DNA from: Streptomyces sp. NRRL S-646
GTDB taxonomy: Bacteria > Actinomycetota > Actinomycetes > Streptomycetales > Streptomycetaceae
Length of the DNA: 64,000 nt
NCBI RefSeq assembly: GCF_000720765.1
Contig: NZ_JODC01000018.1
Location: forward strand, 124,001-188,000
Direction of reading: 5' to 3'
Position numbers and translations under genes: made by a program
The notes under the pieces: model-generated
Told to the model about the DNA's origin: nothing
Databases searched by the model: none
Seen by the model: the letters and a program-made list of their open reading frames with translations, nothing else
Shown: positions 16,707 through 24,329 of the stretch, in pieces
Position numbering within the stretch: the stretch's first letter is position 1
Layout: each line of letters opens with the position of its first letter

Positions 16707-16788
16707 CCCGCTCTGGCCGCTGGGGAGTTGTTGAGCCCGCCCCGGTGGGGAACCGGGTCTTCCTGAGGGCTCGTGCGGCCAGAGCGGG
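16707..16788 (-). promoter_or_regulatory. 14-bp perfect inverted repeat upstream of the precursor gene
   Basis: CCCGCTCTGGCCGC at 16707-16720 and GCGGCCAGAGCGGG at 16775-16788, 54 bp apart, with a smaller GGTTCCCCACC-type hairpin between. The 257-bp gap between the 42-aa gene and the precursor gene is otherwise non-coding. It may be a structured leader or terminator separating regulator-side genes from the precursor transcript. Confidence 0.5.
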
Positions 16789-16811
16789 AGGCAGTGAGTG
16801 CCCGTCGAGGG

Positions 16812-16940
16812 CTAGGAGCGGTCGAAGTACCAGAAGGCCCAGGCGACCGGTGCGGTGGCGGCGATGATCAGAGCTGACAGCAGCCACTGGCGCCAGCCGT
16901 AGGGGCCACGGCGCAAGCTGTTGTGCTGGCTGTTCTTCAT
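16812..16940 (-). CDS. 42-aa single-pass membrane protein of the RiPP-like cassette
   Basis: Begins MKNSQHNSLRRGPYGWR, continues with a hydrophobic segment of about 20 residues (LLSALIIAATAPVAWAFWY) and ends FDRS. The basic N-terminus and helix predict an inner-membrane protein with its N-terminus in the cytoplasm. Its ATG overlaps the stop of the 48-aa gene as ATGA, which strongly supports both as real genes. A membrane peptide in such a cassette could give immunity or anchor the machinery; this is inference. No family recognised. Confidence 0.65.
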   Translation of the reverse strand: MKNSQHNSLRRGPYGWRQWLLSALIIAATAPVAWAFWYFDRS

Positions 16941-17083
16941 TGTTCGCGGTGACCCTTCTCGGGTTGCTGAATGACGGGTGGGAGGCCGGGTGGGCTGATG
17001 AAGAGGCGCCCTGCCCGCTTCTGGTCAGGCAGGGTCGCTCCGGGCGGCCGAATGGGCAGTTCGATGGGGGCTTCGTCAGCCAT
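16937..17083 (-). CDS. 48-aa proline-rich small protein, coupled at both ends
   Basis: Begins MADEAPIELPIRPPG and ends QQPEKGHREQ; 10 of 48 residues are proline. Its ATG lies inside the end of the 123-aa gene (8-bp overlap) and its TGA overlaps the ATG of the 42-aa gene (4 bp). This double overlap is the main evidence that it is translated. No family is recognised; it could be an accessory or partner peptide of the cassette. Confidence 0.55.
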   Translation of the reverse strand: MADEAPIELPIRPPGATLPDQKRAGRLFISPPGLPPVIQQPEKGHREQ

Positions 17084-17447
17084 CGGCTGCATCCTGTTCC
17101 TGTGCCTCGCGGTAGACGTCGGCGAAGCGCCGGGTCAGCAGGCCGACTTCGCGCATGTACTGGTAGGCGCCGAAGTGGGTGGACTCCGCGGTGGGCCGGC
17201 GCGTCAGGTCGAGGACCCGGTAGCCCTCCCGGAACAGCGCCTGCACGGCCGAGTCCTCGTCGAAGCCGAGGTCCTCGGCCATCAGCGCTCTGAGGTGGCT
17301 GACCAGGTCCCGGGTCGTCGCGTCGATCACCGGGCGATCGGGCATCGCGAGCCCGACGGCGAGCGCGGTCGCCACGGTCTCGTCGACCGTCTCCAGGACG
17401 ATCGGGAGCTGCGCCGCCTCGGACGACATGGCGCTGTGTGTTCCCAT
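17076..17447 (-). CDS. 123-aa helical protein of unknown function heading the RiPP-like cassette
   Basis: ATG at 17447 follows GGAGAAGGGG at a good distance; an in-frame extension to 17615 has no conserved features. The protein is predicted all-helical, with VIDATTRDLVSHLRALMAED, FDEDSAVQALFREGYRVLD and FGAYQYMREVGLLTRRFADV. I do not recognise a named family, though similar proteins accompany XRE-TPR regulators in Streptomyces as far as I recall. It is divergent from such a regulator across 166 bp, and is the first gene of the minus-strand cassette. Confidence 0.7.
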   Translation of the reverse strand: MGTHSAMSSEAAQLPIVLETVDETVATALAVGLAMPDRPVIDATTRDLVSHLRALMAEDLGFDEDSAVQALFREGYRVLDLTRRPTAESTHFGAYQYMREVGLLTRRFADVYREAQEQDAADG

Positions 17448-17474
17448 GCCCGCACCCCTTCTCCGGTGGTCACC

Positions 17475-17492
17475 GTTGTCGTGGCTGACAAC
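17475..17492. promoter_or_regulatory. Inverted repeat in the divergent promoter of the cassette
   Basis: GTTGTC-GTGGCT-GACAAC, a 6-bp arm palindrome starting 28 bp upstream of the 123-aa gene start; a probable operator covering its promoter. Confidence 0.45.
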
Positions 17493-17545
17493 GTCCAGAA
17501 AACCGGAGCGGGTTGGCGCGGACCACGGCATCCATGAGGCAGTCC

Positions 17546-17563
17546 TGGGACACTCATGGGACA
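17546..17563. promoter_or_regulatory. TGGGACA direct repeat, 11-bp period, upstream of the XRE-TPR gene
   Basis: TGGGACA at 17546-17552 and 17557-17563 are one helical turn apart, about 50 bp before the XRE start. They probably form a binding site for the regulator itself. Confidence 0.5.
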
Positions 17564-17613
17564 GATCAGCGCCGCCAGGGTAGACACGGACCGGAACGTG
17601 GAAAGGGGGCGGC

Positions 17614-18870
17614 ATGGGGCTTGCGGAGCGGCGCAGGGCGCTGGGCTACAGTCAGGAAGAGCTCGCGCACGCCCTCGGCGTCGACCGGCGCACGATCGGG
17701 CGCTGGGAGACGCGCACCACCACACCCCAGCCGCCATTACGGCCACGGCTGGCCGAGCTGCTGCACCTCGACCTTGACGAACTCGACGCCCTGGTGGGAC
17801 AGCCACAAGCAGCCCGTCAGGAGTCGGCAGGGTCGCCGCCTCGCGACCACCACGGCTCAGGGGACCCCGACGACATGATCCGACGACAGTTCCTGCGCGC
17901 CATAGCCGTCACCAGCGCCCTCGTGGCTCTGCCTGTCGACGAGAGTGCCGCCCTCACCGACGGGATCCGCCGTGGGATGTCGGAAGAATTCCTGCGCATG
18001 AACGGCCACCTGTGGCAGGTCTATCAACTCGCCCGCGCTAAAGGCACCGTGTACCCGATCGTCCGCGACCAGCTCACCACGCTCAACGACACCCTCGACG
18101 GCCAACAGGCAGCCGAATCCCAAGCCCTCTGCAGCGCGGCCGGCGACCTCTTCCAGCTCGCCGGAGAACTCGCCTTCGACGGCAACCGCTACACCGACGC
18201 CGCCGCGTCCTACACACTCGCCGCCTCCGCCAGCAAGGAAGCAAAGTCCTACGACCTCTGGGCATGCGCCCTGGTCCGGCACGCATACGTCGACCTCTAC
18301 GAACGGCGTTACGCCGATGCCGCAACCGCACTCTCGGCGGCTGAGAGGGTGGCGCGGCGCGGGGACAGCTCCCTGTCCACCCGCCACTGGGTCGCCTCCG
18401 TCCAAGCCGAGGCGTATGCCGGACTCGGGAACCTGTCCGCCTGCGAGCGCGCCTTGGACGAGGCAGAGAAGGTCACGGACCTGAGCGGCCCGTTCCACAA
18501 CGGCGGCTGGCTGCGCTTCGACGGCTCCCGCCTCGCCGAAGAACGCGGCGCCCGCTACCTCCAACTCGGCCGCCTCGACCTCGCCGAGAAGGCCCTCACG
18601 ACTGCTTTGAGCCAGGACGTGCTTGCCTCCGGGCAGTCCTTCCGGCGACGCGGCGCAGTCCTGACCGACCTCGCGTCCATCGGCGCCAAGCGGCACGACC
18701 CGGACCAGGTCCTCGCCTACGGCCGCGAGGCTCTCCAGCTCGCCCGAGCGACGTCTTCCGGATACGTCGCCCGTAAACTCCAAGGGCTACGAACCGACTT
18801 CGGCCCCCTCGCCCACGACACCCGCGTGGTCGAACTGGGCGCCGAGATCGACGCACTGTGCACGACGTGA
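17614..18870 (+). CDS. XRE-family regulator with C-terminal TPR-like sensor domain
   Basis: 418 residues. HTH at residues about 3-60: RRALGYSQEELAHALGVDRR then TIGRWE, the classic Xre recognition pattern. After a linker, a helical-repeat region (FQLAGELAFDGNRYTDAAAS, LYERRYADAATALSAAERVA, YLQLGRLDLAEKALTTALSQ) forms TPR-like repeats to the C-terminus, as in peptide-sensing RRNPP-type and Streptomyces XRE-TPR regulators. The ATG is preceded by GGAAAGGGGG. It is divergent from the RiPP-like cassette and 14 bp upstream of the two-repeat protein gene, so it is a good candidate for its regulator, possibly sensing a peptide. Confidence 0.85.
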   Translation: MGLAERRRALGYSQEELAHALGVDRRTIGRWETRTTTPQPPLRPRLAELLHLDLDELDALVGQPQAARQESAGSPPRDHHGSGDPDDMIRRQFLRAIAVTSALVALPVDESAALTDGIRRGMSEEFLRMNGHLWQVYQLARAKGTVYPIVRDQLTTLNDTLDGQQAAESQALCSAAGDLFQLAGELAFDGNRYTDAAASYTLAASASKEAKSYDLWACALVRHAYVDLYERRYADAATALSAAERVARRGDSSLSTRHWVASVQAEAYAGLGNLSACERALDEAEKVTDLSGPFHNGGWLRFDGSRLAEERGARYLQLGRLDLAEKALTTALSQDVLASGQSFRRRGAVLTDLASIGAKRHDPDQVLAYGREALQLARATSSGYVARKLQGLRTDFGPLAHDTRVVELGAEIDALCTT

Positions 18871-18884
18871 CGAGAGGGGAAGGC

Positions 18885-19250
18885 ATGTCGCAGACCGAGG
18901 GCGCACGCGTGTTCCGCGAGGCTTGGATCACCGGCGTTCGAAAGCACTTCCCCGGCGAACCCAAGCCCGGCTACGTCACCCCCTGGGAAGAAACCCCCGA
19001 GTGGGAGCGCCAGGCCGCCGGGGCCGTGTACGACCAGGTGCGACAGTTCCTCGACCTCAGCGACCGCCACGCCTCCCGCCTCACCCGCGAACAGAAGAGC
19101 CGCTTCGTCGCCACCTGCTGGACCGCCCAGATGTACAAGCACTTCGACAACCCCAAACCCGGCTACGTCGCCGACTGGCCCGACCTGCCCGACTGGCAGA
19201 AGGAAACGGACGCCGACATCTTCGAGACCATCGAGGACGCTTCGAAGTAG
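18885..19250 (+). CDS. Small protein with an internal tandem repeat (KPGYV..W module)
   Basis: 121 residues; ATG at 18885 follows GAGAGGGGAAGGC. Two related modules are visible: KHFPGEPKPGYVTPWEETPE at residues about 16-36 and KHFDNPKPGYVADWPDLPDW at about 86-105, each followed by an acidic or amphipathic helix. This suggests an internal duplication or two half-sites for one ligand. No named domain is recognised, though similar proteins seem to travel with XRE-TPR regulators in Streptomyces. It follows that regulator by 14 bp, probably in one operon. Confidence 0.75.
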   Translation: MSQTEGARVFREAWITGVRKHFPGEPKPGYVTPWEETPEWERQAAGAVYDQVRQFLDLSDRHASRLTREQKSRFVATCWTAQMYKHFDNPKPGYVADWPDLPDWQKETDADIFETIEDASK

Positions 19251-19252
19251 CC

Positions 19253-19417
19253 GTGCACTCCGCACCGCCCAACCGCTGCCCCGCCTGATCGCCCGCCGCA
19301 CCCGCGGCCCACTGTTCCTCACCGACCGCAAGGCCCCGGCCGGAACACCGACGCTGGATGTAATGCCCGAGACCGGCCGCGCCCGGCTCTCCTACCGCCG
19401 GGCAAAGCAGGCGGGGC
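19253..19417 (+). pseudogene. Fragment of a second tyrosine recombinase
   Basis: In the frame starting at 19253 the translation contains PLPRLIARRTRGPLFLTDRK, then APAGTPTLDV.PETGRARLSYRRA. From memory this is the stretch just before the catalytic domain's His-X-X-Arg block in a common group of Streptomyces integrase-like proteins. No start codon, and homology ends at about 19417, so it is a relic. The rest of 19418-19590 shows nothing. Confidence 0.55.
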
Positions 19418-19590
19418 GCCGGCACAGATGCCCGCCGACCACGGAATATCGCCTTGGCTTCGGCCCCCGTCCTTCGAGAGGGATACATGGCCTGCGGCGT
19501 CGCTCTGACCAGGAAGTTTCGGACGCGTCTCCGGCCGTGTCCGTGCGCCGTCTCACGCCGCACGGTCGCGGGGAGGATCGCCCGGCGACG

Positions 19591-19638
19591 GTAAGCGGGC
19601 TCGAGGGCGGACACTGTCCGGCTCCCGAGCCCGCTTAC
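19591..19638 (-). terminator. 13-bp-stem terminator of the ribosome-inactivating protein gene
   Basis: GTAAGCGGGCTCG at 19591-19603 pairs perfectly with CGAGCCCGCTTAC at 19626-19638; the 22-base loop holds a smaller CGGAC/GTCCG hairpin. It lies 30 bp beyond the stop of the minus-strand gene. Confidence 0.7.
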
Positions 19639-19667
19639 CAGTTTGAGCTACTTTGCGCGCTTTCGGG

Positions 19668-20567
19668 CTAGGGCTTCTTGTAGAAGATGTACAGGGCCAT
19701 GGCCAGCTGCTCGTCAATCGCCTGCATCCTCGTGAAAGCCCCACTGCCGATCTGGTAGTTAATGGGCCAGCCGTTCTGTGTCGCGTTCTCGACTGCCTGG
19801 GACAGACCTCCCCAGTTGTTCTCCAGATCCAGGGACGTCAGCTGGATGGCGCCCGACCCGCCGTTGATGACGGACGAGGACCCGGCGTAGAAGATGCCGT
19901 TGTTGCGCATCGCCTGGCCGATCCGGTAGGAGATGAAGTCGAAGCGGGCACCCTCGGAAAGGGCCTGGACAAGGACGAGCAGGGCCCGCGCCTGGTCCCG
20001 ATTGGCGCCCCTCGCCAGGTCGCTGATCGAACCCTGGATGGCACCCATGGTGATGCCGAGGGAACCGCGGTCAACCCCAGCGGCAGCCTCCATCTGGGAG
20101 TAGTTGAGCCAGTTCCGGTTCTGCCCTTCCTGCCCCTCATATGAACCGGGTCCCTCATTCAACCGGACGTACTGGTGGGTCTGTTCGTTGAACCAGCCGG
20201 TCACGTACCCGTTCCGCGCGTTGAAGATCAGAGTGATCGCGGTCTGACCCACCCGCAGGGTGAGGGGGAAGTAGTCGTTCTTGTCCTTTGTGAGACGGAT
20301 GCTTCCGTAGAGGTTCCAGCTGCCGCCCCGTTCGCGGAGGAAGTTGATGATGGCGTCGTACCGGTCGGGGCCGGCGTTCGTCAGGTCGAAGGTCATGCCA
20401 TCGGTCGGGTAGTTCTCGGCGGCCAGCTGGACGTGCCCGCCCAGCGACTGGTGCTGCGCACCGGTGGTGAGGTCGCCGCCCAGGCCGGCGAGGGCGACGG
20501 CGCCGGCGAGGGCCGCCGAGAGTACGGCCGATGTGCTGAGCCTGCGGAAGATGTGTGCTCGGGACAT
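19668..20567 (-). CDS. Secreted ribosome-inactivating protein (rRNA N-glycosidase)
   Basis: 299 residues; ATG at 20567 follows GGAG. Residues 1-30 are a signal peptide (FRRLSTSAVLSAALAGAVAL). The mature part matches the ricin A/Shiga toxin A fold: NGYVTGWFN (Tyr121, equivalent of ricin Tyr80), LNYSQMEAAAG (Tyr156, ricin Tyr123), SEGARFDFIS (Glu205 and Arg208, ricin Glu177 and Arg180) and LENNWGGLSQAVENA (Trp252, ricin Trp211). All five active-site residues are therefore present, so depurination of the large rRNA sarcin-ricin loop is expected. No lectin B chain or cell-binding domain follows. Bacterial members of the family are known in Streptomyces. It is carried on the integrative element, divergent from a LuxR/LAL-type regulator. 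Confidence 0.9.
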   Translation of the reverse strand: MSRAHIFRRLSTSAVLSAALAGAVALAGLGGDLTTGAQHQSLGGHVQLAAENYPTDGMTFDLTNAGPDRYDAIINFLRERGGSWNLYGSIRLTKDKNDYFPLTLRVGQTAITLIFNARNGYVTGWFNEQTHQYVRLNEGPGSYEGQEGQNRNWLNYSQMEAAAGVDRGSLGITMGAIQGSISDLARGANRDQARALLVLVQALSEGARFDFISYRIGQAMRNNGIFYAGSSSVINGGSGAIQLTSLDLENNWGGLSQAVENATQNGWPINYQIGSGAFTRMQAIDEQLAMALYIFYKKP

Positions 20568-20659
20568 GGTGTGCGCTCCGTTGTGCGTGGTCGGTGGGCC
20601 GACCCAGGAAGGAGATGAACTGTGTCGAACGGCGTTCGGGCCATCGTTTTCCGACGTAA

Positions 20660-20677
20660 CCGGACACCGGTATCCGG
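20660..20677. promoter_or_regulatory. Palindrome between the toxin gene and the LAL regulator
   Basis: CCGGACACCGGTATCCGG, centre at ACCGGT, about 93 bp upstream of the toxin start. It is the only clear dyad in the 420-bp intergenic region (20568-20987) and is a candidate operator. The rest of that region shows no gene. Confidence 0.4.
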
Positions 20678-20987
20678 AGTTGACCGTGCCCTCCCTGCGG
20701 GTCAGGCCCGCTTCAGGAGGGTGGAAAAGCTCCCACGGCGGTGTGGGGGTTCTCCGTGCTCGGGAGGGTCTGAGCGGCACCGGATCGGAGGTTGCGCTTC
20801 GATGGGCTCGGCCCCTCGTGCTGTGTGCCATGCGGCAACAAACGCTGTTGTCGTGGCTTCCACTTGTGTGGATGGCAATGACGATGCAGGTGAGGGACGG
20901 ACCGAAACAATGGAGGATGTATTTAGTGGGGGTGGGCCGACATAAAATGGTGGTGGCCGATGACGTCGGTCCGAGCGGCCTCTGTGC

Positions 20988-23930
20988 GTGACCGGGGCAG
21001 GGCGTCCCGCATTGGACGGTGATGGTATGGCGGCCCAGCAGGGCTCTTCGGGACTTGGCCGGGGCTTCGCGTTCGTCGGTCGCCGCCACGAACTCGACCG
21101 GGTGCTCGCCGCCATCCGGCAGCCACCGGCCGTGGTGATGGTCGAGGGCGACGCCGGGATGGGCAAGTCCCGCCTGGTACGCGAAGCCACCACGGTCCTG
21201 AAGTCGGAGGGGTGGCGGGTGATGACAGGCTTCTGCCACCCGCTGCGCGAGCCCCTGCCGTACGGGCCGGTGATCGACGCGCTCGGCAAGATCGGTCCGT
21301 GGCTGCCGGACGCCGCTCTGCCGCCGTCCACCGGCGCGCTGGCCCCGCTGCTCCCGGACCTGGCCGACCGCCTGCCGCCGGCGCCGGACACGCCGCAGGG
21401 CCCGGGCGCCGCGCGCCACCAGGTTGTCCAGGCCGTGCGCTCGGTGCTGGCGCACGTCGGACGGGTGGTTCTGGTCGTCGAGGACCTGCACTGGGTCGAC
21501 GACGCCACCCGCGAGCTGCTCCTGCTGCTCGCCCGCGACCTGCCCGACCAGTTCGCGCTGGTGGTCACCTACCGGGCCGAGGACCTGCCGCCCGGGGGCG
21601 CGGCCCTGGGCGCCGCCTACCGCCCGCCGCCCGGCGCCAGCGGCACGGTGATCCGGTTGTCACCGCTGACCCGGACCGACGTGGCCGCCCTGGCCGGTGC
21701 CGCGCTCGGCGCCCAGGCCACGCCTGAGCTGTGCGCGGCGCTCCACCGCCGCAGTGAGGGCCTGCCGCTGGTCGCCGAGGAAGACCTGATCACGCTACGG
21801 GACCAGGGCTGCCGCGACAGCACGGAGCTGGAGCGGGCCGAGGTGCCGGGCGGCCTGCGGGAAGCGGTCAGCGAGCGGCTGACCTCCCTGTCGCCGGCCG
21901 GTGCGGCGATCGTGAACGCGGCGGCGGTGCTGGCCGTGCCGTCCACCGAGACGCTGCTCGCCGGGGTCGCCGCTCTGAACGGCGACCAGGCCGCGGACGG
22001 GTTGATCGACGCGTTGCGGGCGGCTGTGCTGCGTGAGACCGCCGGCGGCCTCTACGGCTTCCGTCACGTGCTGGCCCAGCAGGTCGCCTACCGGCACATC
22101 CCCGGGCCGCGCCGCACGCGCCTGCACCAGCGGGCGATCGACCACCTCCAAAGCCAGGACCCGCTCCCGCTGGTGCAGATCGCCCACCACACACTGGCCA
22201 CCGGCGACCATCAGGGCTGGCTGGAGCGCATTGAGCAGGCCGCCGACCAGGCCGTCGCACTGGGTGACACCGGCACCGCGGCCTTCCTCCTGCACCAGAT
22301 CCTGGACCAGCCCGGAGTGGAGACCGAACGGAGGTCCCGGGCCGCGCTCACGCTCGCCCGGATCGTCAACTACGGCGTCGATTACGCCGTGACCGTCCGC
22401 GAGCTGAGATCGGTGCTGGACGATCCGAAGCTGCCGGACGCCACCCGAGGCGAGATCCGCCTGGGACTCGGTGCGGTCATGCTCATCGTCGGCGCCGACC
22501 CGGCCGGTTTCCGCGAACTCGCCCACGCCGTCGACGAGCTGGCCACGCAGCCGCTCAAGGCGTTGAGCGCGATGACCAACCTGGCCCTCAACGAGCGGGA
22601 CGGTGCCGCCGCGCACGCGTGGGACTGGCAGGACCGAGCCGAGCGGACCGTCCGCGACAGCGCCGACGAGATGAGGCGGAGAGCAGTCCAGATCAACCGG
22701 CTCATCCTGATGGCTCGGGACGGCGATCCCGCCGTCTGGCCGCTGCTGGAGGAGCTACCGCGCCGAGATGCCGCCGGCGCGGTGCTGCGCCACGTCACCC
22801 ACGCGCTGTACGGCCTCGCCGAGGTGGCAATCCAGCTCGGCCACGACCGCAGGGCCCGCGCTCTGCTGACCGAGGTCCAGGACTTGGCCGATCACGCGGC
22901 CCAGGGGCGCATCGAGTGCCTCCCCCGCATTGTGGAGCTGCGCCTGGACTGGCTGGCCGGGCGCTGGACCCGGCTGGAGGAGGATTACGCCGCCCTGGCG
23001 CATGCCCACCCCGACGTGAAGCAGATCAACGTGGACCGGGCTCTGTGCCAGGGACACCTCGCCCTCGCGCAGGGGCGGCGCTCCCTGGCCCACGACCACT
23101 TCGCCACCGCGGCGGCGGCCGCCAGCGGAACGAGCGAGGTGGACGTGAGCATCAGGATCGCCGCCGCGCTCGCCGGATTCCGGCTCGCCGAGGGTGACCC
23201 GCAGGCGGCCTGGGCGATCGCCGAACCCGCGCTGTCGATGTTGCGAGGACTCAGGTCCTGGGCTCGGACCCTGGACCTCGTCCCGGTCGCGGCCGAGGCA
23301 GCCCTGGCCTGTGGGCACCACGCGTTGGTCGAACGACTCGTGGCGGAGGCCGAGTCGGACGTGTGCGACCGCGACGCGCCGGCCGCCTCGGCCGAACTGG
23401 CACTGGCCCGAGGTCTGTTGCTCCGCTCCACCGAGCCGGCGCGGGCCGCCGAACACTTCGCCCAGGTGCAGCGCAGATGGCAGGACATTGGCCGTCCCTA
23501 CGACGTCGCCAAGGCCGCCGAACGCCGGGGTGAAGCCTTGACCTGCTCGTCTCCCGACGACGCGGCGGCGCACCTGACCGACGCCGCGCGCGGCTTCACC
23601 GAGCTCGGCGCGACCTGCGACGCCGCACGCTGCCAACACCGCCTACGCGAACTCGGTGTCCAGACGGCGCGGCGACCGGGACGCCGCGGCTACGGAACCC
23701 AGCTGTCACCCCGTGAACTGGAAATCGCCAAGCTGCTCGCCGACGGCGCCACCAACCAGGACATCGCCAGGTCGCCGCCGGCGGTCGGCAGAGCCGATCG
23801 CATGTCTGCCCTCGCCGGGCGTACCGTCGAGCGGCGCCGGCCGCGGAGCGATCACCCGAAACGGGCTGATACGCACGTAGGTTGGAGCGACAGTCGTGTC
23901 CCTCGGTCCGGGAATCGCTTCTCACGGTGA
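20988..23930 (+). CDS. LuxR/LAL-type AAA ATPase transcriptional regulator with damaged C-terminal HTH
   Basis: 980 residues from GTG 20988; ATG 21027 is an equally good start 13 codons later. FVGRRHELDRVLAAI, then Walker A EGDAGMGKSRLV and Walker B VVLVVEDLHWVDD define the N-terminal STAND-like ATPase; a long helical-repeat region follows. The LuxR HTH begins normally (LSPRELEIAKLLADGATNQD, then IAR) but is followed by SPPAVGRADRMSALAG before GRTVERRR, where the recognition helix LSPRTVE should come directly. DNA binding is therefore probably lost or altered. It is divergent from the toxin gene, which suggests it once activated that gene. Confidence 0.8.
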   Translation: MTGAGRPALDGDGMAAQQGSSGLGRGFAFVGRRHELDRVLAAIRQPPAVVMVEGDAGMGKSRLVREATTVLKSEGWRVMTGFCHPLREPLPYGPVIDALGKIGPWLPDAALPPSTGALAPLLPDLADRLPPAPDTPQGPGAARHQVVQAVRSVLAHVGRVVLVVEDLHWVDDATRELLLLLARDLPDQFALVVTYRAEDLPPGGAALGAAYRPPPGASGTVIRLSPLTRTDVAALAGAALGAQATPELCAALHRRSEGLPLVAEEDLITLRDQGCRDSTELERAEVPGGLREAVSERLTSLSPAGAAIVNAAAVLAVPSTETLLAGVAALNGDQAADGLIDALRAAVLRETAGGLYGFRHVLAQQVAYRHIPGPRRTRLHQRAIDHLQSQDPLPLVQIAHHTLATGDHQGWLERIEQAADQAVALGDTGTAAFLLHQILDQPGVETERRSRAALTLARIVNYGVDYAVTVRELRSVLDDPKLPDATRGEIRLGLGAVMLIVGADPAGFRELAHAVDELATQPLKALSAMTNLALNERDGAAAHAWDWQDRAERTVRDSADEMRRRAVQINRLILMARDGDPAVWPLLEELPRRDAAGAVLRHVTHALYGLAEVAIQLGHDRRARALLTEVQDLADHAAQGRIECLPRIVELRLDWLAGRWTRLEEDYAALAHAHPDVKQINVDRALCQGHLALAQGRRSLAHDHFATAAAAASGTSEVDVSIRIAAALAGFRLAEGDPQAAWAIAEPALSMLRGLRSWARTLDLVPVAAEAALACGHHALVERLVAEAESDVCDRDAPAASAELALARGLLLRSTEPARAAEHFAQVQRRWQDIGRPYDVAKAAERRGEALTCSSPDDAAAHLTDAARGFTELGATCDAARCQHRLRELGVQTARRPGRRGYGTQLSPRELEIAKLLADGATNQDIARSPPAVGRADRMSALAGRTVERRRPRSDHPKRADTHVGWSDSRVPRSGNRFSR

Positions 23931-24204
23931 ACCTCAGACGGCACACGACGACCTGCATGCGCCGAAGACCAAAGTGCACAGGCGTCAACCCACGTCCACA
24001 CACCGCCGAGCTGACGGACTTCACGGCCCTCGGCGAACTCACCACACGACTGGCCGACCTCGATCGCCGCTCCCGCTCCCGCCGCAGCGGACTCCTTCGG
24101 AAACTTCCAGCGGTTCAAGAACTGAGACGCGAGTGAGCCTGGCGACGACACCGCCCACTACCCGTCCGTCAGCCGAGCAAGGCGCCCTCTGGTGAGGGGC
24201 CCCG
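23931..24204. other. Non-coding right part of the element
   Basis: Short open frames here have no recognisable motif or ribosome binding site. Probably debris between the regulator and the attachment region. Confidence 0.4.
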
Positions 24205-24311
24205 AGGGCACATCCAGGGCACATGAGCCTGGGAAACGGCGTTGACCCGTGAGAACTACCGAGAGGAGTTTTCCCAGGTCAACGCACATTTCCCTACGAA
24301 ATCCCAGGTCA
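24205..24311. promoter_or_regulatory. Right arm of the attachment site: repeated integrase arm-type motifs
   Basis: AGGGCACAT occurs at 24205-24213 and 24216-24224, 11 bp apart. TCCCAGGTCA occurs at 24272-24281 and 24302-24311, and a near inverse TGAGCCTGGGA at 24224-24234. The same AGGGCACAT pair, also 11 bp apart, is at 12682 and 12693 by the left end, with an inverted copy at 12722-12730, and TGACCTGG is at 12603. Confidence 0.6.
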
Positions 24312-24329
24312 GCCCCCCCGCCCCCAATC

